From the NCBI GenBank assembly GCA_963576565.1, contig OY755047.1, forward strand, positions 20,777,171-20,841,170: 64,000 nt of DNA, given 5' to 3'. This document shows positions 45,361-57,288 of the stretch, in pieces (the first letter of the stretch is position 1; every line of letters begins with the position of its first letter). Under the pieces are notes generated by a model that was given only the letters and a program-made list of their open reading frames with translations, was not told where the DNA came from and made no database searches. The stretch is from Aspidapion aeneum. Lineage: Eukaryota; Arthropoda; Insecta; Coleoptera; Brentidae. The translations under genes and the position numbers were made by a program.

Positions 45361-46040
45361 GGTATAAATGACAACAAATTTTCGATTTAGATTCTGATTT
45401 TCTGGGAATTGCTCCTGCTTTGTCTTAAACTAACAGGTTAAGAAAATAAGCCAAATCAATCAAGATACAGGGTGGTTTAGTAGGCTGATTCGGTAAAGTG
45501 TTAAAAATAAAGTACCTTTTTTTAAGAGATATTGGAAAAAGTTATTAAGAAATGTTGTTTAGAATTAATAGTAACACCCAATTCTCAATTTTCAGAAAAA
45601 TCAGGTAAAATCTTCTAAAGAAAAATTCAATTCATAACCGACTTACAAAATCAAAGTTGGCTAATTTTTCTGAAAATTGAGAATGACTTTTGATTCTAAA
45701 CAACTCTTTTTAATTACCTTTTCCGATATCTTTTAAAATAAAGGTACTTTACCCTTTACACTTTTTATAAAATTAGCCTACTAAACCCCCCTGTATATTA
45801 ATTGATTTGGCTCATTTTTTTAACATCTTAGTTTGCAACCAAGTAGATGCAATTCCTACAAAATCTAAATCCAAAATTTTTTGTCGCTTATTTTATACCT
45901 TACATCATCAACTCAGCCAACTAAACCACCCTGTATATTTATTGATTTGGCTCATTTTCTTAACATCTTAGTTTTAGACCAAGCAGGAGCAATTTCTAAA
46001 AAATCGGAATCTAAATCGAAATTTGTTCCTTACCTGCACT
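45361..46040. mobile_element. Composite foldback with TACAGGGTGG ends
   Basis: The inner element (45466-45795) starts TACAGGGTGGTTTAGTAGGC and ends with the inverse GCCTACTAAACCCCCCTGTA, with arms of about 130 bp. A second AACCACCCTGTA end lies at 45924-45935. Outside, 45361-45465 (TCGATTTAGATTCTGATTTT, AAGAAAATAAGCCAAATCAA) is inverted at about 45940-46035. Non-coding nested palindrome. Confidence 0.8.
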
Positions 46041-46042
46041 GC

Positions 46043-47151
46043 ATATAGGTAGAGTCCCTGTATGTTGACATATTTGGATATACAGTGTGTCCACGTAAGT
46101 TGGCGGCATATGGGAAACTTTTTTATTATTAGTTTTACGAAAAAAAGTTATTCTTCATAAAAAGTTCTGCATGGTCCAAAACCTAAAATGCAACCATCAG
46201 ATGTTAAATTTTTTCAGTCATATTACGAGGTTTCTCAAAAAATGTGATTTTTGCTCCAGAGTAAAGTACCTTTCTTTTTGACAATATCGAAAATTGTTAT
46301 AAAGAAAAGATGTTTAGAATTAAAAATAGCTTTCAAATATTCAACATTGTTTATTTACATTAAAAAAATATTTTTTTCTACATTTTCTCTGCGATTACGT
46401 TGGAAATTTAAGTTTGCACATTAATGCATAATTAATCTAGGATGCACTGGCATTTTTTAAAACTGATAATTAAAGTAGGCTTTGCGAACTGTCTAAATAT
46501 CGAAAATTCGAAGAAACGTCAACAATCGTATTTCAAAAAGTGCCACGGTATAAACACTTTTTTAGGCAGTCTAACAGTGTTTTTCAAAATTTTTAGAGAT
46601 CCGTATTGTACAGTTTTATGTTTGACAGACGTATTTGTTTGTTACAAACTAGTGATTAAGCAACTTAAAGGTTATCAGTGTTCGATAAATATTAAGAGAT
46701 AATTGTTTTTAAAAGTTTATTTATAATTGTTTAATCAAATTTATAATTAATAAATGCAATGCATTAATGTGCAAACTTAAATTTCCAACATAATCGCAGA
46801 GAAAATGGAGAAAAAAATATTTTTTTAATGTAAATAAACAATATTGAATATTTAAAAGCTATTTTTAATTCTAAACATCTTTTCTTTATAACAATTTTCG
46901 ATATTGTCAAAAAGAAAGGTACTTTACTCTGGAGCAAAAATCATATTTTTTGACAAACCTCGTAATATGACTGAAAAAATTTAACATCTGATGGTTGCAT
47001 TTTAGGTTTTGGACCATGCAGAACTTTTTATGAAGAATAACTTTTTTTCGTAAAGCTAATAATAAAAAAGTTTCCCATATGCCGCCAACTTACGTGGACA
47101 CACTGTATAATATATTCAAATATGTCAACATTCAGGGACTCTACATATAGG
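46043..47151. mobile_element. 1.1-kb foldback with ~390-bp arms
   Basis: The left arm (46043-46433) and right arm (46750-47151) are inverted repeats of high similarity. Examples are TACAGTGTGTCCACGTAAGT against its complement and GGTAGAGTCCCTG against CAGGGACTCTAC. The loop (about 46434-46750) has a plain AT-rich interior. Transcription would give a long hairpin RNA. Confidence 0.88.
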
Positions 47152-50100
47152 TAATGTCAAATGCCTTTTTTATATTTACATCTTTGTATGGTCCATGGGG
47201 GATTTATCCCTCCCTTTCGTACGACACCTAGAAAGTAATTTTTAACCAAATATTCCCTATTAATGTTATTTTGTAATTGGAGCAATTATTTCGAAACACT
47301 ATCTAATAGTGGTCATCAGTGAATATATCGCTCCAATTAATAATGTAATAGTAGTCATGGGACACGTGACCGCTTGTGTAGTAGTGCTTTGGATGTGTCG
47401 CTGCTATGCTAACAGCATATGTTCGACTGCCTCGTTAACGTCGTCTCACGAGCATGTGGGTTCGAGTCCCACTTTTCGCATGGATGTCTTATGTAGTTAT
47501 GTCCAAAAAATATTTCCCTACGCAAAAACTTTGGCTAAAAACTGAAATTGGCTAAAAAATGAATGATTATCAACTTTATCCTATTTTGGATGGAAAAGTT
47601 CCGATATAAAAAAAAATATAAATATTTTAAATTAGTCAAGGGGTGAGTATAAATGAACATTTTTTGTAAAAATAATTTTGACATTTGAAATAGGCAATGA
47701 TTTGTTATATTACCAGATAAAAATTTAGGTGGATTCGGAGGATTTCCAAACGCAGACCTGTTCTAAACTAAATTGTGAGTACGTACTTACTGTTAAGTTA
47801 TTTTTTTTGGTAAATAGGTCAAGAGGTTTAACATAAATAAGTATTTCTGCCAAAAAGATATCTACTCCAAGTAGGAGGTCATTTTCAACACTCAGAAACG
47901 TTTAGAGTAAAAGGTGGCAGCCAGACCTATTAGAGATGTTTGAGTGTCATAGTGTGGTAAGACCTTAGATTGAGGGTAAGACATACAATTTTGGTTAAAT
48001 GAGAAAAAAGTTCCGCAGTTGCGCTACTCCAAAGCCGAATTAGATGCTGTATCGAATCTACAGGGGTTTTCAACATATCGAGCAAAACCTAAAAATTGTG
48101 TTTTGATTTTTTAAAATTTGGTTTCGTATCACCAACTACGGCCAATCAAGGCTTTCTAGTTTTTTGTAACCATAGCCAACTTATTATTATTTCCTATGGC
48201 CGCAATATCGGATTTATACATCATCAAATAAAGCATATAAATAGATTTTCTACCATTGGATCATGAAAAATTTAATAAAAAACAGTTTTTCGCTTAGTTG
48301 GCTGTGAAATTGTGTTTGTTGTCATACCTACATACGTAACTATTTGAAAAAATTTGCCATATATTTGAGTTACCTGCAAGACCTTTATTTTTAAGTTTAC
48401 TTTTAAAAAATGACGCAATTTAATAATAAAGTTACCAATAATTGGAACATTATTTAAGATTAAACTCAAAACAAGACTAAAAACCGATAACATAATGGGG
48501 TCAACTAGAACTCAAAACACTTGACATATAGCTTTTTCGCTAAGGAGCTATAAAGATACCACTCAATCGGGCACCTACTGTAAACACTAGGAAGCGCGAG
48601 TACAGCAGAACGTAAATTATTATGTCGCAGAGTTGGGGGAACGAGCCTTAATGGGTATCAAAACGAAAGAAAAGGAAGTAAAGGGAGTTATGTTTGAAAA
48701 TAAGACTTATAGTTTTCTTTATAAGGAAAAGGGTACTATGGGAATGGACTAATCTGATTGTGGTTCGTCTTCTTTCGGCGGTCTTAACTCCTTTTTAGCT
48801 TCACTTAACTTTTATAATTTAACGGCACTTGGTTATTTTTAAGGCACTTATGTTTTGCGCGATCGTGGCCTAACTGGATTTAGTTTTTAATTAGGTTTAG
48901 TTTAACACCAATTAGCAAAGTAGTTTTACTTCGGCAGGGGCTGTAGGTTGATGCCACAGGGGGGCAAAGATCAACTTCTGAGTCTGCGTTGGACTCGGTC
49001 AAAGCAACGATGAGTTGTGCATTTGCATTACGTACTGTCTGTTTCGTTGTTTCCGTTTTTCGCTTGTTGATTCCATCCAAGGTAGGCACTCGTATTTTAA
49101 ATGGGTTAGTTTAGAGGAAATAGGTAAACGGAATATCAGGTGTGTTAAACAAGGACACACATCGAGATAGGTGTGATTTGGAATTGCCCTAGTTTTAATT
49201 GTAATATTTACAATTGCAATGTGCAAAAAACCTATCTGGTCTTTTCATCCCAATATAGTTGTTTTTATCTGAAACACCCTGTATATTTGTGTATATAAGT
49301 ATTTACAGGGTGACTCATTATTACTCTGTTAATATAAAAGTTTGAAATAAAGTGTCTTTCTTCAGTTGTCAAATATTATGCCAAATGTCACATTTCCATA
49401 GCAATTTTCTTTTTCTAAATTGTTTTTTATTTTCATCAGCTTCTTTTTTCTGATTTTAAAGAAATTAAACATGACTTTTCATCAGTAATAGCTATGGCAT
49501 AAGTGTAAAACAAAAAACACCGATTTTTGTCCATATGGCACCAAAAAGAAATATGGCCTGGGTCCATATATGATTTTCATTAAATTCCTCTGGAACCGCC
49601 CAGCCGCTAAAGATAGATAGATATAGATATTTTAAAATCAGAATATAAAAACCAAATTAAAAATAAAATAATATATGGGGTGTTCTATTTAATTTAAAAA
49701 CAGTTGTCATCAAAGTGTGACATTTGTAATGAAATTTGACAACTTCTGTTAAAATATTTTAAACATTTTTTTTATTTAATACTTAAAATAGATATCCGCG
49801 TTTAGGTTTGTACTTATATTAGTTCTAGTAAACATTTTTTATGGCTATACATTTGCATTATAAATATTTTTTTTTTCTTAAATTGAGATATCACTTTTAA
49901 AGAAAGACACATAAAAGTAAAAATTTATCAGAAAAAAATGGCAGTTATTTCAAATTTGTAAACGGCTATAATAATTTTTAAACCATTAGGTATTACTCCG
50001 ATTTTTAATGAAAGCTGACCGAGATGTATGGGCAGCAGAAGAAAACAGTCGTGGCGCCATCCAGATATTCTTAATTAAGCCAATTTAATTTATATTCCTA

Positions 50101-50288
50101 ATAAAATAAAGCAATTTGTTATTTCTCTTCTTGGTGGTTTTTAAGATTTTGCAAAATTTTAAAATGTGAAAATAAAAAAATATTGGTTGATATTTCGGGG
50201 TATGTAATGTCCCTGCACTGGTATTTATAAATTCGATTGCATTTCTAACTGCAGGGCTTTTGCCCTTTTCTAACCCGTTTTATTTCAG

Positions 50289-50364
50289 TGCAACTCCAGA
50301 TCGAGGAAGTCAGCCGAAAATTGCGCTCTGGTGACCTGGGGATCCCTGCGAATCCGGAACAAAG
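50289..50364 (+). CDS. SF1: Splicing factor 1, coding exon 3
   Basis: Completes codon 185 (Leu), encodes residues 186-209 (QLQIEEVSRKLRSGDLGIPA, then NPEQ) and two bases of codon 210 (Arg). This matches the highly conserved helix-hairpin region between the ULM and SPSP motifs of SF1. The acceptor is TTTATTTCAG. The donor GTGTGG at 50365 is weaker than the other donors, but it is the only one that keeps the frame and joins correctly to exon 4. Confidence 0.95.
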
Positions 50365-50523
50365 GTGTGGTCAAGTAGCCCAGTGCATCATCTTGTCGAA
50401 CGAAATGATGGGATTGACAAACAGTATCAGACTAAGTCCTAGATTCTAATCATACTTTTTTTTGTTTTTTTTTTATTATTATTTTTTTTTTACCACATGA
50501 ATTTTGATCACGTATTTATATAG

Positions 50524-52197
50524 ATGTACAGCGTGTCCCATTTTCGATGGAATTAAATGGGAAACTCGGGTATTATTAAAGATATCGATTTCTTGATTGC
50601 ACCTTACCGTGCTCTTTTTTTGGGCCCTTAAAAATGGTGTAATCAGATTTATGCTGTACCCCGTGGTTTCGCTAATACAGGGAGTTTTTGAAGAAATTGA
50701 ATTTTTAATAATTCCTTGTATCTCGCTTATTTTGCGAAATATTTTTATTCTGTAAAAACGTTTACATGACAACTTTTTTTAGAGCAAAATAATGATGTTG
50801 TCAATTTTTTACAATATTGTTTAGTTTTTGAGATATGGTATTTATCATAAAACAATTAAATACGGACCTGGATTTTTTTTATTACTACTTAAAATGATAA
50901 AACTTTAATATTTATTTAATTTAAAGTAAAAAAAAATATTTAATATTAAAAAGAAGTCCAAACCTGGAAATTTCCAACGTAAATATAAATTAAAAAAGAC
51001 ACACTAGTTGAACGATTTTTAGTTTATCTGTTTTAAATCGTTAATTAAACGATTTATAAATAGAGTAAAAAACGTTAAAAAAATATCATAGTAATTTGAT
51101 GGTAGCAACAAAAGCGTGGAATTGACATTGTCATTTTACTTGTCATTTTTGTGAATGGCTTACTCAAAATTATTCTAAAATGGCTATGAATCGACTATGT
51201 CCAGATTTTGAAAAATGTGATTTGTTTGACTGCTTTATTCAAGCAACAAAATCCCAATATTTAAACGGCAGAAACATTTTTCTGCTTTAAGAAAAAGTAC
51301 TCAAAAATGCCAACAATATCTTACACATAATGGCTATCCGTTTGACAATTTATATCATTAGAGAAAAATTAGTTCTTTTTTGTAATTCATTATTTTTTTT
51401 GTTTTTGTCGTAGACTTTGTTTCAAATAAATCTTTAAATTAAAGTAAAACCATTTTAATTTGCTTAGTATCAAAACAGTTAAACTAAAAATCGTTCAACT
51501 AGCAATTATTGATTTATATTTATGTTGGAAATTTCCAGGATAGGACTAAAATTATTTTGTAGTATATTAAAGTTTTTTTTTAACCTTAAAACAAAAAAGA
51601 TTAAATTTTGATTATTTTGTGATAATAATAACAATAAACCAATCAAAATAGTAATAAAAAAAAAAGTCCGTATTTAATTTTTTTATGATAAATGCCATAT
51701 CATTATTTTCTTCTAAAAAAGTTGCCATAAAAAGGTTTTTACAGAATAAAAATATATATATTTAAAAAATTGATTACATCATTATTTTCTTCTAAAAAAG
51801 TTGCCATAAAAAGGTTTTTACAGAATAAAAATATCTTGCAAAATAAGGAAGATACAGTGAATATCGCTTACAATGACATATTAAGGTCCCGACAGAGTTC
51901 TCATATAACACATTATGTTACGTTTTTTCTCTATAACGACGCTAATTTATAACGACCGAAATTAAGCGGTCCCTTCAATGTCGTTATAACCGATATCGAC
52001 TGTATAAGGGATTATTAAAAGTGCAATTTTTTCAAAAACTCCCTGTATTAGCGAAACTACGGGGTATAGCAAAAATCTGATTACACCATTTGTAAGGGCT
52101 CAAAAAAAAAGCACGGTAAGTTGCAATCAGAAAATCAATATCTTTAATAATAACCGAGTTTCCCATTTAATCCCATAGAAAATGGGACACGCTGTAC
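50524..52197. mobile_element. Long-TIR element ending GTACAGCGTGTCCCATTTTC
   Basis: The left arm starts GTACAGCGTGTCCCATTTTC and runs about 290 bp. The right arm ends with the inverse at 52197. Matching blocks include GGTGTAATCAGATTT and AATACAGGGAGTTTTTGAA with their complements. The right arm carries a later insertion (51858-52005) and a duplicated AAAAGTTGCCATAAAAAGG segment (about 51717 and 51795). Confidence 0.8.
51858..52005. mobile_element. Small pogo-like MITE
   Basis: Ends CAGTGAATATCGCTTACAAT and the inverse ATAACCGATATCGACTG, flanked by TA. Interior ATAACGAC repeats. About 148 bp, inside the right arm of the long-TIR element. Confidence 0.65.
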
Positions 52198-52241
52198 TAC
52201 TAAAGCGTATTAATAAACCATTAATAGAAATTGACTGATAC

Positions 52242-53336
52242 AGGCATTCCGGCATATTGGATTCAAATGAACCCAAACGTATGGCTTGGATGAAAAAAGT
52301 AGACGCTTTTAATAAAATTTTAAAGGGACTGCTTTCAAATAACTTTGGGTTTTGGAACTTTGTAAGACAAAGCTATTATCTTTAGTTTGCGTAGCCGCTT
52401 ACTTGGCATTTTTTAAAACAAATTGTATTTATTCTAAGGTATCTGCTAATGGGTATTTTTAAGCTTAGAAAAGAGACGGCGCCGAGAGCTTGGCACCTAT
52501 TACCAGTAGCCTTAATTTATCCAAGCTATACGTTGAGGCAGGGCTATCAAAACGATCTACAACTTTGTTGACGTCACAGCGGAGGATGATTTTCTTTTTG
52601 ATGGCCTCGTCACAAAACATTAAAGTTGCAATGACGGTTGATGAATATTTGATTTAAAAAAAAAATAAAGCCGGTTTTGAGATTGTTTTTACTATATTCT
52701 TGTTAAACAATTTTGTTTTAATGTATAGTAATCTTTAATTTTTCAGAGCCGTTTCATTAGTTTACACAAAAATTAAATTTAAAACAGAAGCGACTCTGTT
52801 CTGCGTGGAAAGTAATCGGATTTGTTTACATTCGGCCACTTCTAGATGTGTTTACAAAAATTACAATATCAAAAAATAATTGTTTTGTAGTGTAATTTTG
52901 TTTTGAAAAGATTAACAATGGTATTTTTGGATTTTAAATGAACTTTATTAAAAAAAAAAGTTTTACATAAGAAGCAAATAAATAAATGCCATGAGAAACA
53001 ATGACAAAGTCATATCCATATCAAATATAACAGTTGACGTGCAGTGTATGGCGGGAAATTTGAATTTAAAATAAGGAATGCTAAATCTTGAAAATTTTAA
53101 CCATCTTTTGTCCTTCCAAAAGTTTGGTGGAATATCGGTAGTGTCTGGAAATAATTTCGCGAAAATCTGTAGTTCCATTTTGAAAATATCACAAATAAAC
53201 CTCTCCGCCCATAAGACCCAATGTAAAATTCAGCCCCCCAACAACAGCTGATTTTTTCAGGGTCATGGCCTGTATTTTTTGTTGGCCTTGGTTGGGGTTC
53301 ATTTGAAATCCAATATGCCAGCACGCTTGTAACAGT
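52242..53336. mobile_element. Possible 1.1-kb TIR element
   Basis: The left block GGCATATTGGATTCAAATGA (about 52250) is inverted at about 53295-53323 (TCATTTGAAATCCAATATGC). It encloses a patch of higher complexity at 52470-52640. Boundaries approximate. The minus-strand frame at 52963-53178 has no recognised domain. Confidence 0.45.
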
Positions 53337-54019
53337 GATTTTTAGAGGCCCTATCCCAGTACAGATGTATATAAGTACGTGATTTTGACACTAGCAATTT
53401 TTTTGGACCAATCATAGGATAGTAACCAACAGTAGTGGCCAATAATTTAGCAGCCATCTGAAATTGTATGAAAATCTGATTACAGTATCAAAAAACAAGT
53501 GGTGTATTTAAAACCTTTGATCTCTTTCTTAGGTCACTTGTTTCCGTGTAGTTTTACGCAAAACTAGCTGAAAATATTTGAAAGGGGCGTAGAAATTTTA
53601 TGCCTCCTGACAATTGGAAAAATAATAGTCTAGATAAATTTTTAAATTTGAAAAAAAACAATTCTTAAAAAGACCCAATTTTTCACGAATTCTTACCAAT
53701 GTTGATCATTTTTTCCAAACTTAAAAATTTATATCCAGACTATCTTTTGTCCAGTTGTTATGAAGATGTGAAGAGCTGTAAAATGTTTACCCTTGTTTTG
53801 GGTCAACCAGTTAAACACATCAAAGTGTTTTTTAAGCGTCTTTTTAAACGTGGCATTATAAAATTTTATTAAAAAATTTGCCGTGAGCTGAGAAAAGGAT
53901 TAAAGTTTTTAACAACACCATCAGTTTTTTAATAGAGTTAATGTAGGATTAGATTTTTATACAGTTTTAGGTGGTTGCCAATTTCTTGGTCACCACTGAA
54001 GTGGGAGGGAAATGGGACA

Positions 54020-54650
54020 CTTTTAATGGTATTGTATGGAAAACTCACTTATTATAAGAGATAGATTTATGGATTTCACATTATTGTCCTCAAATTTTGA
54101 GACAAGAAAAAATATGTCAAAAGGGTTTTTCTAGCCCTTGTATTTTTGAAGCTATGAAGAAAATTTTTTTAATTCTGTTGAAATGTCTTTACAGAAAGTT
54201 GATTTTGTCAATCAAATGAATTTTTGGTCCGTCGAGTCAACCGAGATTTCGGAAAAAAATTATGAAAAAAATAGGGACCTATTTTTTTTAAATTTATAGC
54301 TAGGAGTTAATTGATGATTCAACATAACGCAAGAAATTTAAAAAAAAATCTAGGTCCGTTTTTATTTTTTTCTGAAATCTCGAATCCGACTCGAGAGACC
54401 AAAAATCTGACGTCATTATATTGGCAGGATCAACTTTCTATAAAGAAGTTTTAACGAAATTGAATTATCTGCAAATTATGACCGATTTTTAGAATATCAA
54501 ATTTTTGAGTTTTCCCTAGTAGCTCCAAATCTACATGGGCCAAAAAAAAGCTTTTGTCATATTTTTTTAAGACTCGAAATTTGAGGACAGTAATGTGAAA
54601 TCCCCAATCCCAAATTTAATAATAAGTGAGTTTTCCATTCGTACGAAAAC
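54020..54650. mobile_element. Foldback MITE
   Basis: Inverted pairs include GAAAACTCACTTATTATAAG against TAATAATAAGTGAGTTTTCC, CACATTATTGTCCTCAAATT against ATTTGAGGACAGTAATGTG, and GAGATTTCGG against CTGAAATCTCGAA. Arms about 250 bp, non-coding. Confidence 0.75.
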
Positions 54651-54682
54651 ATGGCCGCAGGAGTACAAAAAAAGGTTTTTTT

Positions 54683-54767
54683 GTACACCACCCCCTTTAG
54701 TTAAAAGGCCGCAAAAATGCATTGTTTCTTTATGTTTTTGCGGCCTTTTAACTGACGGGGGCAGTAC
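54683..54767. repeat. Strong hairpin AGTTAAAAGGCCGCAAAAA
   Basis: Left arm 54683-54717 and right arm 54735-54767 pair almost completely (AGTTAAAAGGCCGCAAAAA with its complement, plus CCCCCT/GGGGG and GTAC ends). The loop is about 17 bases. Confidence 0.85.
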
Positions 54768-55714
54768 AAAACTCCTTTCTGAATATAAGTTATATTAGTC
54801 CAGAGTACACCGGTGTATTTTTTAAGTTATGAATAAGAGGATGTTTGTCGGTTCGGTTTGGCGCACTCTGTTAAGAATCAGTTTAAATAATTTTTGCAAA
54901 GCAAACAGTTGAACATCTCGGCAAAATGAAGTTGTTTATAAAAATTTAGTCTGTTAACCATCAAATAAAAAATGGAACGGTGTACTTTGGACTATATTTT
55001 TTAAGATATTCGCACATATTTTTATCAACCCCGTCAGAATGTTTTTTGTTTCCAAACTTTAAAAATCTAATCAAATATGTGTAAATAAAATTTAGCACAC
55101 TTTTATTAAAATTCAATAACAGATAAATTTTTAAAGTACATTTTTCTATTTACAAAATTAAGGACAAGTCTAATTCAGGTTCTTAAGTGATCAGTTAAAA
55201 TTCAATTAAATCAATTATTTTCAGCTTGATATTATATTAATGAGTATAATTTTTATACAGCCTGGCCAATTTTTTTAACTAATAAGGATTTTTGGAAAAA
55301 ACGTCAATTTTTTTTTTAACTGGAACATATTTTCGTAGACTCATGAATGTAGAATTATTGATCTAAAAGGGAGATAAATGGCACTATTGTTTGTTTTCAA
55401 ATACAATGCTAATATTATTTTAAAAATTCGCTGATTTTTGTTAGAGATATTAACGTTTAAAAAATATAAAAGTTTGATTTAAAATTCAAATATCATCAAA
55501 TTGGCCAACTTTTTAAAAAGTTGCAGTATCGTTAAGGCTATTAACAGGTTTTTTTAACAAGGTGTCATTTGACCTAATTTCCGATTTTCATTTGGAGGTT
55601 GATTCAGGTACCCAAACCGGTTAGGCTGAGCTGATTTTACAAATTTTTACTACCCATTGATTATAATAAAATTGATTTTTAATTTCAGCTCATAATTAAT
55701 AATAATTTTTTTAT

Positions 55715-55945
55715 TTTTTATGACAGCAAAATCTAATGAAGTTTCTCTCCATAGGTCAAACGGCGGGTCAAACTGAGAGAAAGGATCAATTTTTTTTTGC
55801 TTCTAGGGAATATTAATTAAAAAAACTAAAATTGCAGGAATCTTATGAAATAAATGACTAACAAATTTTTTTATGATAGCAAAAACTAATGAAGTTTTTC
55901 TCCATAGGTCAAACGTCGGGTCAAACTGAGCGGAAAAGATCTAAT
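55715..55945. repeat. Two tandem ~148-bp repeat units
   Basis: The block TATGACAGCAAAATCTAATG ... CCATAGGTCAAACGGCGGGT (from about 55718) repeats at about 55871 with small changes. A third partial echo (TTTGATTTCAGCATTC) follows near 56068. Confidence 0.8.
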
Positions 55946-56423
55946 AATTATTTTTCTCTTCTAGGAAACATTAATCAAAAAATTTAAAATTTGCAGGAAA
56001 CTAATTAAATAATTAATATTTGTTTTCAGCATTCTAGAAAGATTATACAAATTAATTAAATAAATACTATTTGATTTCAGCATTCGAGAAAGATTATTAC
56101 CTTGAAACAGATCTAGTTTTAAGTGTCTACCTTGTTAGGATTTTGTTTTTTTATTAAGCCTATACCTATGTGCATATCTTTCCATCCAATAGAGGAAAAA
56201 ATTACAGAGATATAGATATAACTAAAATAGTTCCAAAAACTGTAACAAAATGTTGTTTGAGTAAGCCGAAATGCCAAAACAGCCTCTATCAGTTTGTGCT
56301 ATTTTAAAGACATTTTTACCTAATTAATTCTCTTTTTACATTTTTGATCTAAATCGGAAATCCTAACAAGTAAAAAGTTTATGAAGTGAAATTAAAGAAA
56401 TAAAAATAAGAAAAAAGTTTTTT

Positions 56424-56496
56424 TGCTTCGGCCGGGACTCGAACCCGGGATCTCTTGCTCTCTACGCAAACATTCTAAACATTGAACTACCGAAGC
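56424..56496 (-). tRNA. tRNA-like gene with AGA anticodon, isotype doubtful
   Basis: Perfect 7-bp acceptor stem (GCTTCGG/CCGAAGC), D-arm, anticodon stem TTTGC/GCAAG with loop GTAGAGA, 5-base variable loop, perfect T-arm CCGGG-TTCGAGT-CCCGG and discriminator A. A T6 run follows about 8 nt downstream, as for RNA polymerase III termination. The anticodon would be AGA (serine) at 56461-56463, but tRNA-Ser needs a long variable arm, which is missing, and G at position 32 is unusual. It may be a drifted tRNA, a tRNA pseudogene or a SINE-like head. It lies antisense in SF1 intron 3. Confidence 0.55.
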
Positions 56497-57135
56497 CAAA
56501 CATACATTTTCGGAAAACTTTCATCTACGCAGGCTGCGGTGTCTCAATACAAGAACGAGAGACTCTCAGGGTATTAACCCGACCAAGTCATCAAACTGAT
56601 CTCTATAATTCCTTCCCACTGTCACAGGTATGAAAACTCAAGAGTTAGACGTAAACTATCAACGTCTGAAAACATGAGATCACCTTTTCGTGTGTTAAAA
56701 TTTCTGATCGCAATGGGCGATTGCCAATATAATTCTCAAATACCAAATTGCAAATAATGCAAAATAAATATTTTTCTTTCTTTAATTTCACTTGTTATTT
56801 ATAGTTTTAGGTCGTTGCAGCCAACAGAAAAAATTAATTACATTTTATTTTGATTTAAACCTAAAAAGACGCTACATTTTCACTCAAAAATGCTTTTTTT
56901 CGATTGAAAATTTTACGTTTTTAAATCGAAATAAAAAGTAAAAATTATTTAAAAACATTACGTGTTAAAGACATAAATTGTTGTGTTTTCACCAAATTTT
57001 CTGAAAAAGAAAAACAAAATGTAGATATAAGAATCAAAAATATTGTAAGGTCAAAAATGTTTTTAAAATATATCTCACAATGAGTCAGAGGCATAAACCA
57101 ATTCAAATCTACATTAGTGCCTATTTCTTCGACAG

Positions 57136-57288
57136 ATCCCCCTCCCCGGAGCCGATCTACAGTAGTGATGGCAAACGGTTAAACACCAGAGAATTCAGAA
57201 CCCGGAAGAAGTTGGAGGAGGAACGCCACAACATGATCCAGAGGATGCAGTCCATCAATCCTGAGTTCAAACCACCTTCTGATTACAA
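57136..57288 (+). CDS. SF1: Splicing factor 1, coding exon 4 (last one in window)
   Basis: Completes codon 210 and encodes residues 211-260, plus two bases of codon 261 (Lys). It contains the SPSP phosphorylation motif (Ser211, Ser213; target of UHMK1-type kinase in mammals) and the strongly conserved RLNTREFRTRKKLEEERHN segment, ending NPEFKPPSDYK just before the KH domain. The acceptor is CTTCGACAG. The donor is GTATGT at 57289, chosen because SF1 proteins continue from DYK into the KH domain. No KH-QUA2 or zinc-knuckle exon was found downstream to base 64000, so the gene is incomplete in this window. Confidence 0.95.

Larger units (their letters stand above)
42957..50288 (+). other. SF1: SF1 intron 2 (7.3 kb)
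   Basis: From GTAAGT (42957) to TTTATTTCAG (50288). It holds a hAT transposase remnant and two large hairpin elements, listed separately. 43040-43200 is a diverged fragment of the CCCACTAA element family (CTAATCGGATGG and GAATTCTGCCTCAAAT blocks also at 21427 and 21485). 47500-50280 has no gene. 48650-49250 is less AT-rich and unassigned, and CACCCTGTATA ends near 49268 mark a decayed MITE. Confidence 0.85.
50365..57135 (+). other. SF1: SF1 intron 3 (6.8 kb)
   Basis: From GTGTGG to TTCTTCGACAG (57135). Mobile elements and a tRNA-like unit are listed separately. Intervals 53340-54000, 54830-55700 and 56500-57130 show only AT-rich DNA. Confidence 0.85.

Noticed and set aside
47395..47480. B-box-like sequence GGGTTCGAGTCCCAC (plus strand)
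   Set aside because: The T-arm is good but no acceptor stem, D-arm or anticodon arm could be fitted; at most a tRNA-derived fragment.
48880..49226. Minus-strand frames in a less AT-rich patch of SF1 intron 2
   Set aside because: No domain, splice context or repeat relation recognised, and the two frames overlap in different phases. Left unassigned.
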